Assembly: GCF_001687565.2 (NCBI RefSeq)
Contig: NZ_CP016534.2
Coordinates: 3,104,501 to 3,168,500 of the forward strand
Reading direction: 5' to 3'
DNA length: 64,000 nucleotides
Source: Planococcus antarcticus DSM 14505
Lineage (GTDB): Bacteria; Bacillota; Bacilli; Bacillales_A; Planococcaceae
Shown here: positions 8,591-16,606 of the stretch, piece by piece
Layout of the letters: every line of letters starts with the position of its first letter
Numbering within the stretch: the stretch's first letter is position 1
Notes under the pieces: model-generated
Told to the model about the DNA's origin: nothing
The model's input: only the letters and a program-made list of their open reading frames with translations
Database searches by the model: none
Position numbers and translations under genes: made by a program

Positions 8591-8694
8591 ATGAAGTATT
8601 TCGGTGGATTTGGATAGTATTTTTCTCGGTTGGACAGTATTCGGCGACGAACGGAAAGTATTTGAATGAATACGGATTGTATATCCATTTAATG
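8591..8694 (+). repeat. five imperfect ~21-bp tandem repeats
   Basis: Units built on GGAnAGTATT start at about 8591, 8612, 8632, 8653 and 8674 (spacing 21, 20, 21, 21). Only the AGTATT core and the preceding GGA are conserved. No coding sense is visible. Function is unknown. Confidence 0.6.
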
Positions 8695-8724
8695 GAATAC
8701 CCTCTCTTTATTCTCTCCCACTCT

Positions 8725-8995
8725 AGCTATGCGGGTGCTTCCACTTTTCTCATTGTCCAGACTCCAGCACCCAGCTCTTCGGGTCATAAGTCACCCCAAC
8801 TGCGTGGCACAGAACGCCACACTGCTGGTCTGCCTTATGCCTGTCAGAGCTATGCGGGTGCTTCCGCTTTTCTCATTGTCTAGACTCCAGCACCCAGCTC
8901 TTCGGGTCATAAGTCACCTCAACTGCGTGGCACAGAACGCCACACTGCTGGTCTGCCTTGTGCCTGTCAGAGCTATGCGGGTGCTTCCGCTTTTC
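8725..8995. repeat. two 123-bp tandem copies plus a partial third, structured repeat
   Basis: Exact 123-bp period: unit starts at 8725, 8848 and 8971, the last one broken off after about 25 bp. The copies are almost identical. Inside each unit GGGTCATAAG and CTTATGCC-type segments can pair, giving a long interrupted hairpin. The same family, diverged and with a 124-bp period, occurs at 16607-16870. It lies in intergenic DNA between the two hmp genes. Reading frames across it are by-products of the repeat. Confidence 0.85.
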
Positions 8996-9038
8996 TTTGT
9001 TGTGACTTTTTTGTGAAGTCAATTGTGTCGAAATTTTA

Positions 9039-9062
9039 AAGAAGTATTTAAAATGTATCTTT
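9039..9062. promoter_or_regulatory. candidate NsrR operator of hmp copy 2
   Basis: An AT-rich imperfect palindrome of 12+12 bases (AAGAAGTATTTA / AAAATGTATCTT, 8 of 12 symmetrical positions) matches the general NsrR site pattern AAnATGTATTTnAAATACATnTT. It lies 55 bp before the second hmp start, overlapping the likely promoter region. Confidence 0.6.
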
Positions 9063-9116
9063 AAAAACATATGAGGAGTATAGTCAAGATATAGAAAACA
9101 AAAGGAGAGATTGACG

Positions 9117-10298
9117 ATGTTATCACAAGAGACAAGAACAATCATTAAATCCACAGTACCGGTATTAGAAGAGCATGGAACAGCAATCACGACGGTATTC
9201 TACAAAAATATGTTTGAAGCACATCCTGAACTTTTAAATATTTTTAATCACGCGAACCAAAAACAAGGCCGTCAGCAAGCTGCATTGGCAAACACGGTTT
9301 ACGCTGCCGCAGTGCATATCGACAATTTGGAAGCCATTCTTCCAGCTATCGTACAAATTTCCAACAAGCACGTAAGTTTGGGAATCAAACCAGAACATTA
9401 TCCGATCGTTGGAGAATATCTGTTAAAAGGAATTAAAGAAGTGTTGGGTGATGCTGCAACTGATGAAATCATCCATGCATGGGCAGAAACGTATGGCGTA
9501 ATTGCAGATGCTTTTATCGGTGTTGAAAAAGATATGTATGAAAACATGGAAACTCAAGAAAATGGTTGGAGCTTTTTTAAGGACTTCACGATTGCTCGCA
9601 AAGAGAAAGAAAGCGAAAATATTACTTCCTTCTATTTAAAACCAGTTGATGGAAAAAATGTTCCTTCTTATCAGCCTGGCCAGTACATTTCTGTACGCAT
9701 GTCAATTCCAGGAGAACAATACTTATTCAATCGCCAGTATAGTCTTTCTCAAGCTGCACAAGAAGATGAGTTCCGTATTTCAGTTAAACGCGATGCAGAC
9801 AATGATCCGAACGGACGTGTATCCGTTTATCTTCATGACGAAATGAATGTGGGCGATCGCTTTGAAGTTAGCGCTCCTGCAGGTGAATTCGTTCTGGATA
9901 CTGAAAAAACCACTCCCGTCGCATTCGTCAGCGGTGGTGTCGGTATCACACCTATGATGAGCATGTTCGAAACTGTGGCTACTTTGACTCCAGAACGTCC
10001 GACCGCATTCCTTCACGCGACACGCAATGAATCTATGCACGCTTTCGACAAAGATATTCAGAAATCCGTCGCTGCTATGGATAATGCAAGCTACAAAACG
10101 CTTTATTCTGATCAGCCACAAGGCTATATCACACACGCAGTTTTAGAAGAATACGTCGACATTACAGGTGATGTTTATGTATGTGGTCCCGTTCCCTTCA
10201 TGGAAGCCATGATTCAGCAACTACAGGCCCTTGGAATGAAAGAAGAACAAATTCATTTTGAGTTTTTCGGTCCAGCTGTCGCTCTTCAAACTGTATAA
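9117..10298 (+). CDS. hmp: flavohaemoglobin (NO dioxygenase), copy 2
   Basis: A 393-residue paralogue of the preceding hmp, with the same globin (HVSLGIKPEHYPIVGEY), FAD (RQYSLSQ) and NAD (SGGVGITPM, VCGPVPFM) motifs and the tail HFEFFGPA. The two copies differ throughout, so the duplication is not recent, or one copy was acquired. ATG 9117 is preferred over the TTG at 9111 because AAAGGAGAG lies at 9101-9108. It has its own upstream region with an NsrR-like palindrome and its own terminator. Both copies probably detoxify NO, possibly under different conditions. Confidence 0.93.
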   Translation: MLSQETRTIIKSTVPVLEEHGTAITTVFYKNMFEAHPELLNIFNHANQKQGRQQAALANTVYAAAVHIDNLEAILPAIVQISNKHVSLGIKPEHYPIVGEYLLKGIKEVLGDAATDEIIHAWAETYGVIADAFIGVEKDMYENMETQENGWSFFKDFTIARKEKESENITSFYLKPVDGKNVPSYQPGQYISVRMSIPGEQYLFNRQYSLSQAAQEDEFRISVKRDADNDPNGRVSVYLHDEMNVGDRFEVSAPAGEFVLDTEKTTPVAFVSGGVGITPMMSMFETVATLTPERPTAFLHATRNESMHAFDKDIQKSVAAMDNASYKTLYSDQPQGYITHAVLEEYVDITGDVYVCGPVPFMEAMIQQLQALGMKEEQIHFEFFGPAVALQTV

Positions 10299-10307
10299 TT
10301 TTTCAGG

Positions 10308-10337
10308 AAGCTGTCCACTCACACTGGACAGCTTTTT
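10308..10337 (+). terminator. terminator after hmp copy 2
   Basis: Ten-base perfect stem (10308-10317 with 10325-10334), 7-nt loop, T-run. Confidence 0.9.
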
Positions 10338-10427
10338 GTGTGCAGTCGATTACCTCAGTCCAAAGTAGTCAAAAGCTCAATACAAATGAATTATTTGCTG
10401 TCTCAAAAAAACTTCCTAAAACAAATA

Positions 10428-10453
10428 AGTGCCCTGTTATTGCACAGGGCACT
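10428..10453 (-). terminator. probable terminator after VOC gene
   Basis: Ten-base perfect stem (10428-10437 with 10444-10453) 30 bp beyond the VOC stop codon. The minus-strand T-tract is interrupted. Confidence 0.6.
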
Positions 10454-10483
10454 CTCGCTTTAATAAGCGATAAATCAAAGCAA

Positions 10484-10846
10484 TCATTTCAGAAACTCCA
10501 GGCGATTACCAAACGGATCAAAAATAAAAAAGCGTTCGACGCCCGGTATGCTGTCATCTTCCTTCAATTCCAATCCGTTTTCGGACAAGTAGATCTTCAA
10601 CTCATCATAGCCAGTTACACGAAATGCCGGATGCGCTTTTTTCGCCGGTGAAAATGGCTCTTCCACCCCTACATGCAATTGTTGGCCGCCAAACCCAAAC
10701 CAAGCTCCACCTCTTCCTTTTAAGGCTTCCGGCTTCTCAATTTCCAGCATTCCCAAAATTTCAGCATAAAACCTTCTCGTCTCCTCTTCTCTTCCAGCAG
10801 GTGCTGCAACTTGTACATGATCGATTTGCAAAATAGAAAATTCCAT
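10484..10846 (-). CDS. VOC (glyoxalase/bleomycin-resistance) family protein
   Basis: A 120-residue protein of the vicinal-oxygen-chelate fold with two beta-alpha-beta-beta-beta modules. It starts IDHVQVAAPAGREEETRRFY and ends RFFIFDPFGNRLEF, the usual metal-ligand regions of the family (His near residue 10, Glu near the C-terminus). The substrate is unknown; members include dioxygenases, isomerases and antibiotic-binding proteins. A ribosome site (GGAGTGAGG) precedes the ATG. Confidence 0.85.
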   Translation of the reverse strand: MEFSILQIDHVQVAAPAGREEETRRFYAEILGMLEIEKPEALKGRGGAWFGFGGQQLHVGVEEPFSPAKKAHPAFRVTGYDELKIYLSENGLELKEDDSIPGVERFFIFDPFGNRLEFLK

Positions 10847-10916
10847 GCCCTCACTCCTTTTCTTTTAGTTTACCCAAGTTTTTGAGAAAAGAATATATGA
10901 ATGTTTTTAAGATTTG

Positions 10917-10930
10917 TCATAAGATTATCC
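10917..10930. promoter_or_regulatory. weak Fur-box-like palindrome
   Basis: TCATAAGATTATCC resembles the 7+7 Fur core with no spacer (11 of 14 positions). It lies 60 bp before an FhuF-like gene. A possible promoter TTTACA-N18-TAGCAT follows at 10937-10966. Confidence 0.28.
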
Positions 10931-10988
10931 AATCACTTTACAAACTCACTCGGTTTGCCGTAGCATAAACATAAAGAGGTGAATCGTC

Positions 10989-11669
10989 GTGACTTTCCCG
11001 CAATCAGCTAGATACTTGTTGAGTAGCCAATCCGTCGCAGTAGACCGTACTCCGCAGCAGCCGCTCAGCCAAGATATCCCCACAATGATTGAAGAACTGA
11101 AGTGTTGGTGCGGAACTGACAATGCTGGAGTAGCAGTATCGTATTTTTTTCGGCAGTATGCCCTATATGTAACGGCCCAATTCACTTTGCTCCACCAGCA
11201 TGGCGGCTATTTTTCTATACACTGGTGGGAACTGCAATTTGACCGTGTCCGTAATTACGGGCTGCCGTTGCTAGAGACATATGTAAAATCCTCCACCTTC
11301 AAACATATCCAGCCAAGTGAACGATCCCAGGCTTTTCACGAAGTCCTTTACCAGCAAGTAGATGAACTACTGAACGAATTCAAAAAACATATAAAAATAT
11401 CCTCCATTACCTGCTGGGAGAACGTGCTGGGTTCTGTTATATGGTTTTATGCCAGTTTGGAAACCCGCAGTCCACGAACAGTTGCGGAAGACATGGAGTG
11501 GCTTCTGGATGAAGCAAATTGGCTACCAATCAAAACTTCCTACCTTTCGAAGCTGCTTGACAACACTTCACTTCAACAGGCTGTTTCAAAGCCGCTTAGA
11601 AAAACCTGCTGCCTGTACAAAGAGATGCCGTCTTTTAGTACTTGTACATTTTGTCCGAAACCCAATTAA
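10989..11669 (+). CDS. FhuF-like siderophore-iron reductase
   Basis: A 226-residue protein whose C-terminus carries the CC-x-Y...C-x-x-C arrangement (KTCCLYKEM ... STCTFCPKP), the 2Fe-2S ligand pattern of FhuF-type ferric-siderophore reductases. The rest is a helical IucA/FhuF-like domain with HWWELQFDRVRNYG. It would release iron in the cytoplasm by reducing an Fe(III)-siderophore. Start is GTG 10989, with AGAGGTGA 7 bases upstream. No siderophore importer is next to it, so it probably serves transporters encoded elsewhere. Confidence 0.78.
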   Translation: MTFPQSARYLLSSQSVAVDRTPQQPLSQDIPTMIEELKCWCGTDNAGVAVSYFFRQYALYVTAQFTLLHQHGGYFSIHWWELQFDRVRNYGLPLLETYVKSSTFKHIQPSERSQAFHEVLYQQVDELLNEFKKHIKISSITCWENVLGSVIWFYASLETRSPRTVAEDMEWLLDEANWLPIKTSYLSKLLDNTSLQQAVSKPLRKTCCLYKEMPSFSTCTFCPKPN

Positions 11670-11698
11670 AACACCTCAGCAAATATGCTGAGGTGTTT
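11669..11698. terminator. bidirectional terminator FhuF-like / VLRF1
   Basis: Twelve-base perfect stem (11669-11680 with 11687-11698) with 6-nt loop between convergent genes. Confidence 0.9.
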
Positions 11699-11700
11699 GT

Positions 11701-12537
11701 TTATACTTCAAATACTTCATGTAGTATTTTTCCATGGTCGTTGTTCGTCAGGTTTTTATATACGCAACTTGTCGGTTTCTTTTGAAGGGCTTTAGAGAAA
11801 GACTTAGCGTGCTCGGCTTCTCCAACGACATGGATTTCTTCCCATTTACGCTCTTTTTTTAGCTTTTCTATTTTACTTCCCATGCTTTTATAGAAGCGTT
11901 CGAGATTCTCCTTGAGTCTGTGGTCCAGTTCATCGACTGGACTTCCGCCGCCGCTACCACCAGTGACTGGGCTATTTCCCCCACCTGCTCCACCGCCAAG
12001 AGATCCAGAACTGCGTACGCCTTTCTGCTCTGTCCATACTTCCAGTCCTGCATCAAACTCATAAAAAAGTTCTTCGTTGATAATCCCCATCGACGTATCA
12101 ATTACACGTATGCCTTTAAAGCCTGGCAAAATGATGCCAGCGTAGGGATACGCTTTATACATATAACGCAGTTCTTCCAGAACAGGCTTAGTTTCCCAGT
12201 GGAAACTCGTTTTAACCGGGATCTGGACATAATGCACGGACCATAAATCCGTATGTGGCGACGCAAAAATAATAACACCTTTTTGAAGATCGTTTTGGTT
12301 ATCCAAAATTTCTTTTTCCACTTTTTTTCTTAAGGTTTTATACGCCTGTATTTCCTTTTCATCATTGGATGCCTTCAAGTACTCGTCTAGCCGTTTCAAA
12401 CCGTTTTTCAGGTGGATTTTCCATGCCCCATTCTGAGCGTTTAAGTCAGCTGGATTTGTGTTTAAATAAACACTTAACACGCAACGGTCTGGGCATTCAA
12501 AACTTTTCAATTCCTGGATTTCGTCGTATAAGGTCAT
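11701..12537 (-). CDS. VLRF1-type (Vms1-like) aeRF1-family release factor
   Basis: A 278-residue protein matching the bacterial/archaeal eRF1-like VLRF1 group as I remember it. It starts CPDRCVLSVYLNT, has an RNase-H-like/eRF1 domain 2 core (GFKGIRVIDTSMGII), and a glycine-rich loop around residues 176-199 (GSLGGGAGGG, GGSGGGSP) where eRF1/Vms1 proteins carry their catalytic GGQ or related loop. The tail IHVVGEAEHAKSFSKAL fits domain 3. Vms1-type factors release peptidyl-tRNA from stalled ribosomes; whether this one does is not known. AAGGAGG precedes the ATG. A SigB-type promoter lies 38-62 bp upstream. Confidence 0.7.
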   Translation of the reverse strand: MTLYDEIQELKSFECPDRCVLSVYLNTNPADLNAQNGAWKIHLKNGLKRLDEYLKASNDEKEIQAYKTLRKKVEKEILDNQNDLQKGVIIFASPHTDLWSVHYVQIPVKTSFHWETKPVLEELRYMYKAYPYAGIILPGFKGIRVIDTSMGIINEELFYEFDAGLEVWTEQKGVRSSGSLGGGAGGGNSPVTGGSGGGSPVDELDHRLKENLERFYKSMGSKIEKLKKERKWEEIHVVGEAEHAKSFSKALQKKPTSCVYKNLTNNDHGKILHEVFEV

Positions 12538-12574
12538 TCAATCATCCTCCTTGTATTCCATCCTTGTTATCTGA

Positions 12575-12599
12575 TTACCCCTATGAATTTTATTTAAAC
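12575..12599 (-). promoter_or_regulatory. SigB-type promoter of VLRF1 gene
   Basis: Read on the minus strand: GTTTAA (12594-12599), 13-nt spacer, GGGTAA (12575-12580). This is a near-perfect match to the SigB consensus GTTTAA-N12-15-GGGTAT. Confidence 0.75.
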
Positions 12600-12627
12600 G
12601 AATCTTCTGAATAATTTTGAGAACCAT

Positions 12628-12652
12628 GTTTAAAAATTACGGTCTGTGGTAA
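12628..12652 (+). promoter_or_regulatory. SigB-like promoter of DUF3243 gene
   Basis: GTTTAA (12628-12633), 13-nt spacer, TGGTAA (12647-12652), 42 bp before ATG 12694. It is divergent from the VLRF1 promoter, with 28 bp between them. Confidence 0.55.
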
Positions 12653-12693
12653 ATAGAGAGTGCTACTAAAATAATGAAGGAGCGTGTCATTCA

Positions 12694-13005
12694 ATGGAAA
12701 ACATCAACAAGCAAGTCGAAGATAAACTAAAAGGTACTGATGACAAGAAAAAAGAGCAAATTTTAGCCGACTTCTCTACATTCATCAATTATTTAGGCGA
12801 CAAAGTCGAAATCGGCGAGAAAATGGGCTTAAGTGAAGAGCGGATAGCTCAGTTAGCTGAAAAAGTTGCATCTTACTTAGCGAAAAAAGAAGATCCAAAG
12901 AATAGTGAAGAGTATTTACTGCAGCGTCTATGGCAGGTTGGCGATAAAGAACAACAACATATGCTGGCACACATGCTGGTAAAATTGGCTAAAGAACAAG
13001 AATAG
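12694..13005 (+). CDS. DUF3243 family protein (YmfJ-like)
   Basis: A 103-residue soluble helical protein of the DUF3243 family. The pattern DFSTFINYLGDKVEIGEKMGLSEE...LAEKVASYLAKKEDPKN and the ending EQQHMLAHMLVKLA match YmfJ of Bacillus subtilis as I recall it, with a slightly longer N-terminus. Function unknown. Start ATG 12694 follows AAGGAG. The SigB-like promoter suggests stress induction. Confidence 0.82.
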   Translation: MENINKQVEDKLKGTDDKKKEQILADFSTFINYLGDKVEIGEKMGLSEERIAQLAEKVASYLAKKEDPKNSEEYLLQRLWQVGDKEQQHMLAHMLVKLAKEQE

Positions 13006-13012
13006 TATAAGC

Positions 13013-13044
13013 AAAAGGCCTTCCTCAATGGGAAGGCCTTTTTT
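13013..13044. terminator. bidirectional terminator DUF3243 / MFS
   Basis: Twelve-base stem (13013-13024 with 13031-13042) and six T. The stop codon of the convergent MFS gene lies in its loop. Confidence 0.92.
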
Positions 13045-14293
13045 CGTATAGATGGAACATGAACAGATAGACAAAGCCACTGGCTAGCGCAAGCAGCCCT
13101 AAAAGGCCGAACGTCCAAGCAAAACCAAACCAGGCTGTCATGGGAATAGAAATTGGTGCAATCATTCGACCGACTGTATACCGCAAGCTGGCAGCTGCAA
13201 AATATTGGCCGCGCATGTCTTCTGGTGCAAGCTTCGAGATAAAGTTCTGCTGCAGTCCGACAACCATCAATTCTGCGAAAGTAAACACAGCCATTGCAAC
13301 GACGAACATCCAGAACCATGAAGTTAATGGGAATAGCCACATCGCCAATCCATAAAAAGCGGCAGAAGTGAAGAAAACCCATTTCTCAGGAAATTTGGTC
13401 ATCCCCCGGGTAATGACTACGGTCAGTATAGCTACGAACAATCCATTCTCAGCTAATAGGATACCAAATGAAGTTTCTCCCGTAACGGACCACTCCCGAC
13501 CCAAAATAGAAGCAACTGTTTGGCTATCGATTGTTTCCTTCAAATAGATTGGGATCAATAGATCCAATTGCATAAAGGTCTGTGCACCCAGTACTCCTGC
13601 AATAATAAACAATAGGAACAACCGGTCCTTAAAAATTAGACCGTATTCCTTAAATTGCTTGGAAACCGCGCTGATCCAACCTGTCGATTCCTGTGACTGC
13701 CACTTGTTCACCATTGCCTGCGACAAGGTTTCTTTTGTCAGCAATCTCAGAACTAAACCAAGCAGCATCGAAATTACAGTAACCACCAGCAGCAGCTCGA
13801 AGCGGTAAGAAAAGAACAGTACTGCGCCAAAAAGCGGTCCCACGACAACAGCAATATTTAAAGTCGTATAAAAAATAGCGAAGACATCGCTGCGGTATTT
13901 TTCCGGCACCACATCTGCAATCATCGCCTGGCTTGCTGGCCAATAAAGCGATCCGCACATTCCAGCTAGTGTGAACGCGACAAATCCAAGTTCGGGGGAT
14001 TGCAGCCACGGGGAATTGGCAAAGGCAAATAACAAGAACGAAAAGCCCTGTGCGATAGAAGCCACAACCAGCATACGCCTGCGGCCGAAGCGGTCCGCGC
14101 AATAACCACCGACCAGGTTTGAAGCAACAGAAAACACCTGAGAAATAACCAGTAGCAATCCTGCGGTTCCTTTGCCGAACTCTTCAGCAAAGTAAATCGC
14201 TAAAAATGGGAATACCATCCAATAACTTGTATTCATAAAAAATTCGCCGACCAAGCGAATCTTTAAACTTCGATCCCAATCCTTTAGTCTCAT
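13025..14293 (-). CDS. MFS efflux-type transporter
   Basis: A 422-residue major facilitator with about 12 hydrophobic helices. The loop 2-3 signature GGYCADRFGRRRM is intact, and VGPLFGAVLFF follows in helix 5, similar to drug:H+ antiporters of the YttB/YceJ-like groups. A GTGGGGAA site precedes the ATG. It may be co-transcribed with the helicase gene upstream (52 bp gap, with a hairpin lacking T-run). Substrate unknown. Confidence 0.87.
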   Translation of the reverse strand: MRLKDWDRSLKIRLVGEFFMNTSYWMVFPFLAIYFAEEFGKGTAGLLLVISQVFSVASNLVGGYCADRFGRRRMLVVASIAQGFSFLLFAFANSPWLQSPELGFVAFTLAGMCGSLYWPASQAMIADVVPEKYRSDVFAIFYTTLNIAVVVGPLFGAVLFFSYRFELLLVVTVISMLLGLVLRLLTKETLSQAMVNKWQSQESTGWISAVSKQFKEYGLIFKDRLFLLFIIAGVLGAQTFMQLDLLIPIYLKETIDSQTVASILGREWSVTGETSFGILLAENGLFVAILTVVITRGMTKFPEKWVFFTSAAFYGLAMWLFPLTSWFWMFVVAMAVFTFAELMVVGLQQNFISKLAPEDMRGQYFAAASLRYTVGRMIAPISIPMTAWFGFAWTFGLLGLLALASGFVYLFMFHLYEKRPSH

Positions 14294-14320
14294 TCCCGTT
14301 TCCCCACGTTCTTCTGTATG

Positions 14321-14346
14321 GCACCTCTGTATTTTTACAGAGGTGC
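14321..14346. other. hairpin between helicase and MFS genes
   Basis: GCACCTCTGT (14321-14330) pairs with ACAGAGGTGC (14337-14346). There is no T-tract on the minus strand, so it may be an RNA-stabilising or attenuating stem rather than a full terminator. Confidence 0.5.
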
Positions 14347-16472
14347 TACTCGATAATCTCCAGTAATCTATAACTCAAACAAATATCAATCATCAAGTCT
14401 TTCCGTTCTTTTGCGAATTGAATGGAAATCCGTTCCTTGTCTCGCTCAACAATTTCTCCTGTACCAAAAACCCGGTGGCGGACCTGAACCCCTTCGTGCA
14501 ATGCCTCCTCCGAATCGATGGCATTTGGATTATTCGGTACCTTTACTTTGATGGGTGTTTTAGCCGCAGTCCGTTGCGGTTTGGTCTGACTTTTTTCAGG
14601 AGCAATCAGATTGCGCACTTCATTCGCAAAGCGAGATTCATTGCCATAGCTGATCAGCTCCAAATGGCTTTTCGCTCTTGTCATTCCGACATAGAACAAG
14701 CGGCGCGCTTCTTCCAAAGTATCTGGAGTTTCCGCATCTTCTTCAGTTGGAATAACACCTTCTACCAAATCAAGCATATAAACCCGTTCAAATTCCAGAC
14801 CTTTAGAGCTGTGGAATGTCGATAAAGTCAACATGTCATCGGTTTTTTCTTTCTTTGCTTGTTGTGTTACTTGTTCCAGCTGTTTCAGGCGTTTTGCGAA
14901 AGCTGTCATAGATTCAAGCGGTTCCGCAATTTGTTCCAATGTTGCTAAAATCTGTGCCAAGTAGGTCATTTTCATGCCGAATTTCTCTGCGCGGCTCGCA
15001 AGCATTTGGTCATAGCCCATTTCTCCTCGGATCGTCCGGATGACTTTCAATGGTTTCATGCTGTTTAATGCTTGGAACCACTTTTTCTGTTCAGCTAAAA
15101 TTTTTATTTGATAGTCTTTTAACGTGATCGTTAAATTAATTTTATCAAAAGCATGTTCACCGGTCGGATTCATGCGACTGAGCATTTTTAATTGACTGCC
15201 TGACCAATAGGCATTGGTTTTGGAAGCAACTTTCGAATATATATCAATGCGTTCGGGCTTCAAGCTGAAACGCATAAAATTTAACATGTCTTCTACAATC
15301 CAATGAGAGAAAAAGCGATTATCGGAATCTTTCATATAGAAGGGAATGCCTAGACGCTCAAGCTCACTCATCAATAAAGTTGAAGACGAATTATTGCGGT
15401 ACAAAATGGCTACATCGCCATAATCAGTCAATTCCTTGAGCTCTTTCATGACGTATTTAAACTGCGCTTCTTCTGAGCTCAAGCGTTTTAAAACAATTGG
15501 ATCGCCTTCTGGTTGCTTGGTGAACATATTTTTGTCATGCCGTTTTTTATTGGTTTTGATAAATTCGTTAGCTGTGTGAACAATGTTTTGAGAAGAGCGG
15601 TAATTGCGTTCCATTTTCATGATATAGGCGTCTGGATAAACGGTTCTAAACTTTAACAAATAAGTTGGTTCAGCAGCTCTCCACGTATAAATAGACTGAT
15701 CGTCGTCAGCTACAACGCAAAGATTTTGGTGGCTGGCCACCAGCTTTTCCACAATGGCATGCTGAATCAGCGACGTGTCCTGACTCTCGTCTGTCATGAC
15801 GTAATCCCAGCGTTCCTGGTACTTTGCTAACAATTTTCCGTCTTTCTCCAGCGCCTCGTAAGCCAGTGACAGCATGTCGTCAAAATCAACTAATCTTACG
15901 TCATAGTTCTCTTTGAAAGCTTCGTAAGTTTTCAAAATTTCGATCGCACCCGGAAACGGCTCCTTCAGTTTGGCCCATTGTTTTCGTGGCGACATTTTGT
16001 TTTTGACAAAACTGATGAATGAAATCAATTCCTCTAATTGATCATCCGTAATCGGCTCATCGTTTTCCGTTCGGTATATTTCCCGAAGCAGCTTTTTCTT
16101 GTGGAGACCATTTGTCTCACTGCCTTCTATCATGACGTAAGGCGATCCCGAAAAATAATCGCGCGTAATCTGGAAAGCTAAGCTATGAATGGTTGAAAAA
16201 TCGACTGGCTGTAGAGAAGGGAAGAATCGCTTATAGCGCTGAAGCATGTCGTTGGCGGATGCTTTGCTGAACGTGATTGCTTTGATTCGCTTCGGCAGCA
16301 CACCTTTCTCCTCAATCAGGTAACCGATGCGCATAATCATTGTCGTTGTTTTTCCGGATCCGGGGCAAGCTAGCAACAGTAGAGGGCCTTCTGTGCGTTC
16401 TACCGCTTTTCGCTGTATTTTATTTAGCTGAACTCCAAGTTCCTGCTTTTTTCTTTCAAAGAATTGGCTCAT
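14346..16472 (-). CDS. UvrD/Rep-family SF1 DNA helicase (YjcD-like)
   Basis: A 708-residue ATP-dependent 3'-5' helicase. SF1A motifs in order: I ACPGSGKTTT, Ia ITFSKASANDM, II DESQD, III DDDQSIYTWRAAEP, IV ERNYRSSQNIV, V TFHSSKGLEFERVY, VI EEARRLFYVGMTRA. The C-terminus VQVRHRVFGTGEIVE is the Tudor-like tail seen in PcrA/UvrD. Motif II reads DESQ instead of the more usual DEYQ/DEFQ. Size and ending resemble YjcD of Bacillus. I use ATG 16472 because AAGGAG lies 9 bases upstream; the longer start at 16490 has no good site. Likely role is DNA repair or recombination. Confidence 0.92.
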   Translation of the reverse strand: MSQFFERKKQELGVQLNKIQRKAVERTEGPLLLLACPGSGKTTTMIMRIGYLIEEKGVLPKRIKAITFSKASANDMLQRYKRFFPSLQPVDFSTIHSLAFQITRDYFSGSPYVMIEGSETNGLHKKKLLREIYRTENDEPITDDQLEELISFISFVKNKMSPRKQWAKLKEPFPGAIEILKTYEAFKENYDVRLVDFDDMLSLAYEALEKDGKLLAKYQERWDYVMTDESQDTSLIQHAIVEKLVASHQNLCVVADDDQSIYTWRAAEPTYLLKFRTVYPDAYIMKMERNYRSSQNIVHTANEFIKTNKKRHDKNMFTKQPEGDPIVLKRLSSEEAQFKYVMKELKELTDYGDVAILYRNNSSSTLLMSELERLGIPFYMKDSDNRFFSHWIVEDMLNFMRFSLKPERIDIYSKVASKTNAYWSGSQLKMLSRMNPTGEHAFDKINLTITLKDYQIKILAEQKKWFQALNSMKPLKVIRTIRGEMGYDQMLASRAEKFGMKMTYLAQILATLEQIAEPLESMTAFAKRLKQLEQVTQQAKKEKTDDMLTLSTFHSSKGLEFERVYMLDLVEGVIPTEEDAETPDTLEEARRLFYVGMTRAKSHLELISYGNESRFANEVRNLIAPEKSQTKPQRTAAKTPIKVKVPNNPNAIDSEEALHEGVQVRHRVFGTGEIVERDKERISIQFAKERKDLMIDICLSYRLLEIIE

Positions 16473-16514
16473 TATGAGGGGCTCCTTCATTTTTCAATAT
16501 CCCTATATTAACAC

Positions 16515-16546
16515 AAAAACGAACCCGTTTTAACGGGTTCGTTTTT
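16515..16546 (-). terminator. terminator upstream of helicase gene
   Basis: Fifteen-base perfect stem (16515-16529 with 16532-16546) and T-run on the minus strand. It ends transcription coming from the YflT-like gene through the repeat block. Confidence 0.88.
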
Positions 16547-16606
16547 ATTCAAATCAATGAAAAAATCTTCTTTGGTATATTTTTTATCTTCATGGTCACA
16601 CGGTTG

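Noticed and set aside
8725..8995. CRISPR array
   Set aside because: The repeating unit is 123 bp with no separate unique spacers, and no cas genes are present. The same holds at 16607-16870.
8530..9016. Reading frames of 95-117 codons between the two hmp genes
   Set aside because: They run through the 21-bp and 123-bp repeats, show internal repetition that follows the DNA period and have no ribosome site or homology.
10340..10651. 103-codon frame opposite the VOC gene
   Set aside because: It overlaps the VOC coding region antisense, has no ribosome site and spans a terminator.
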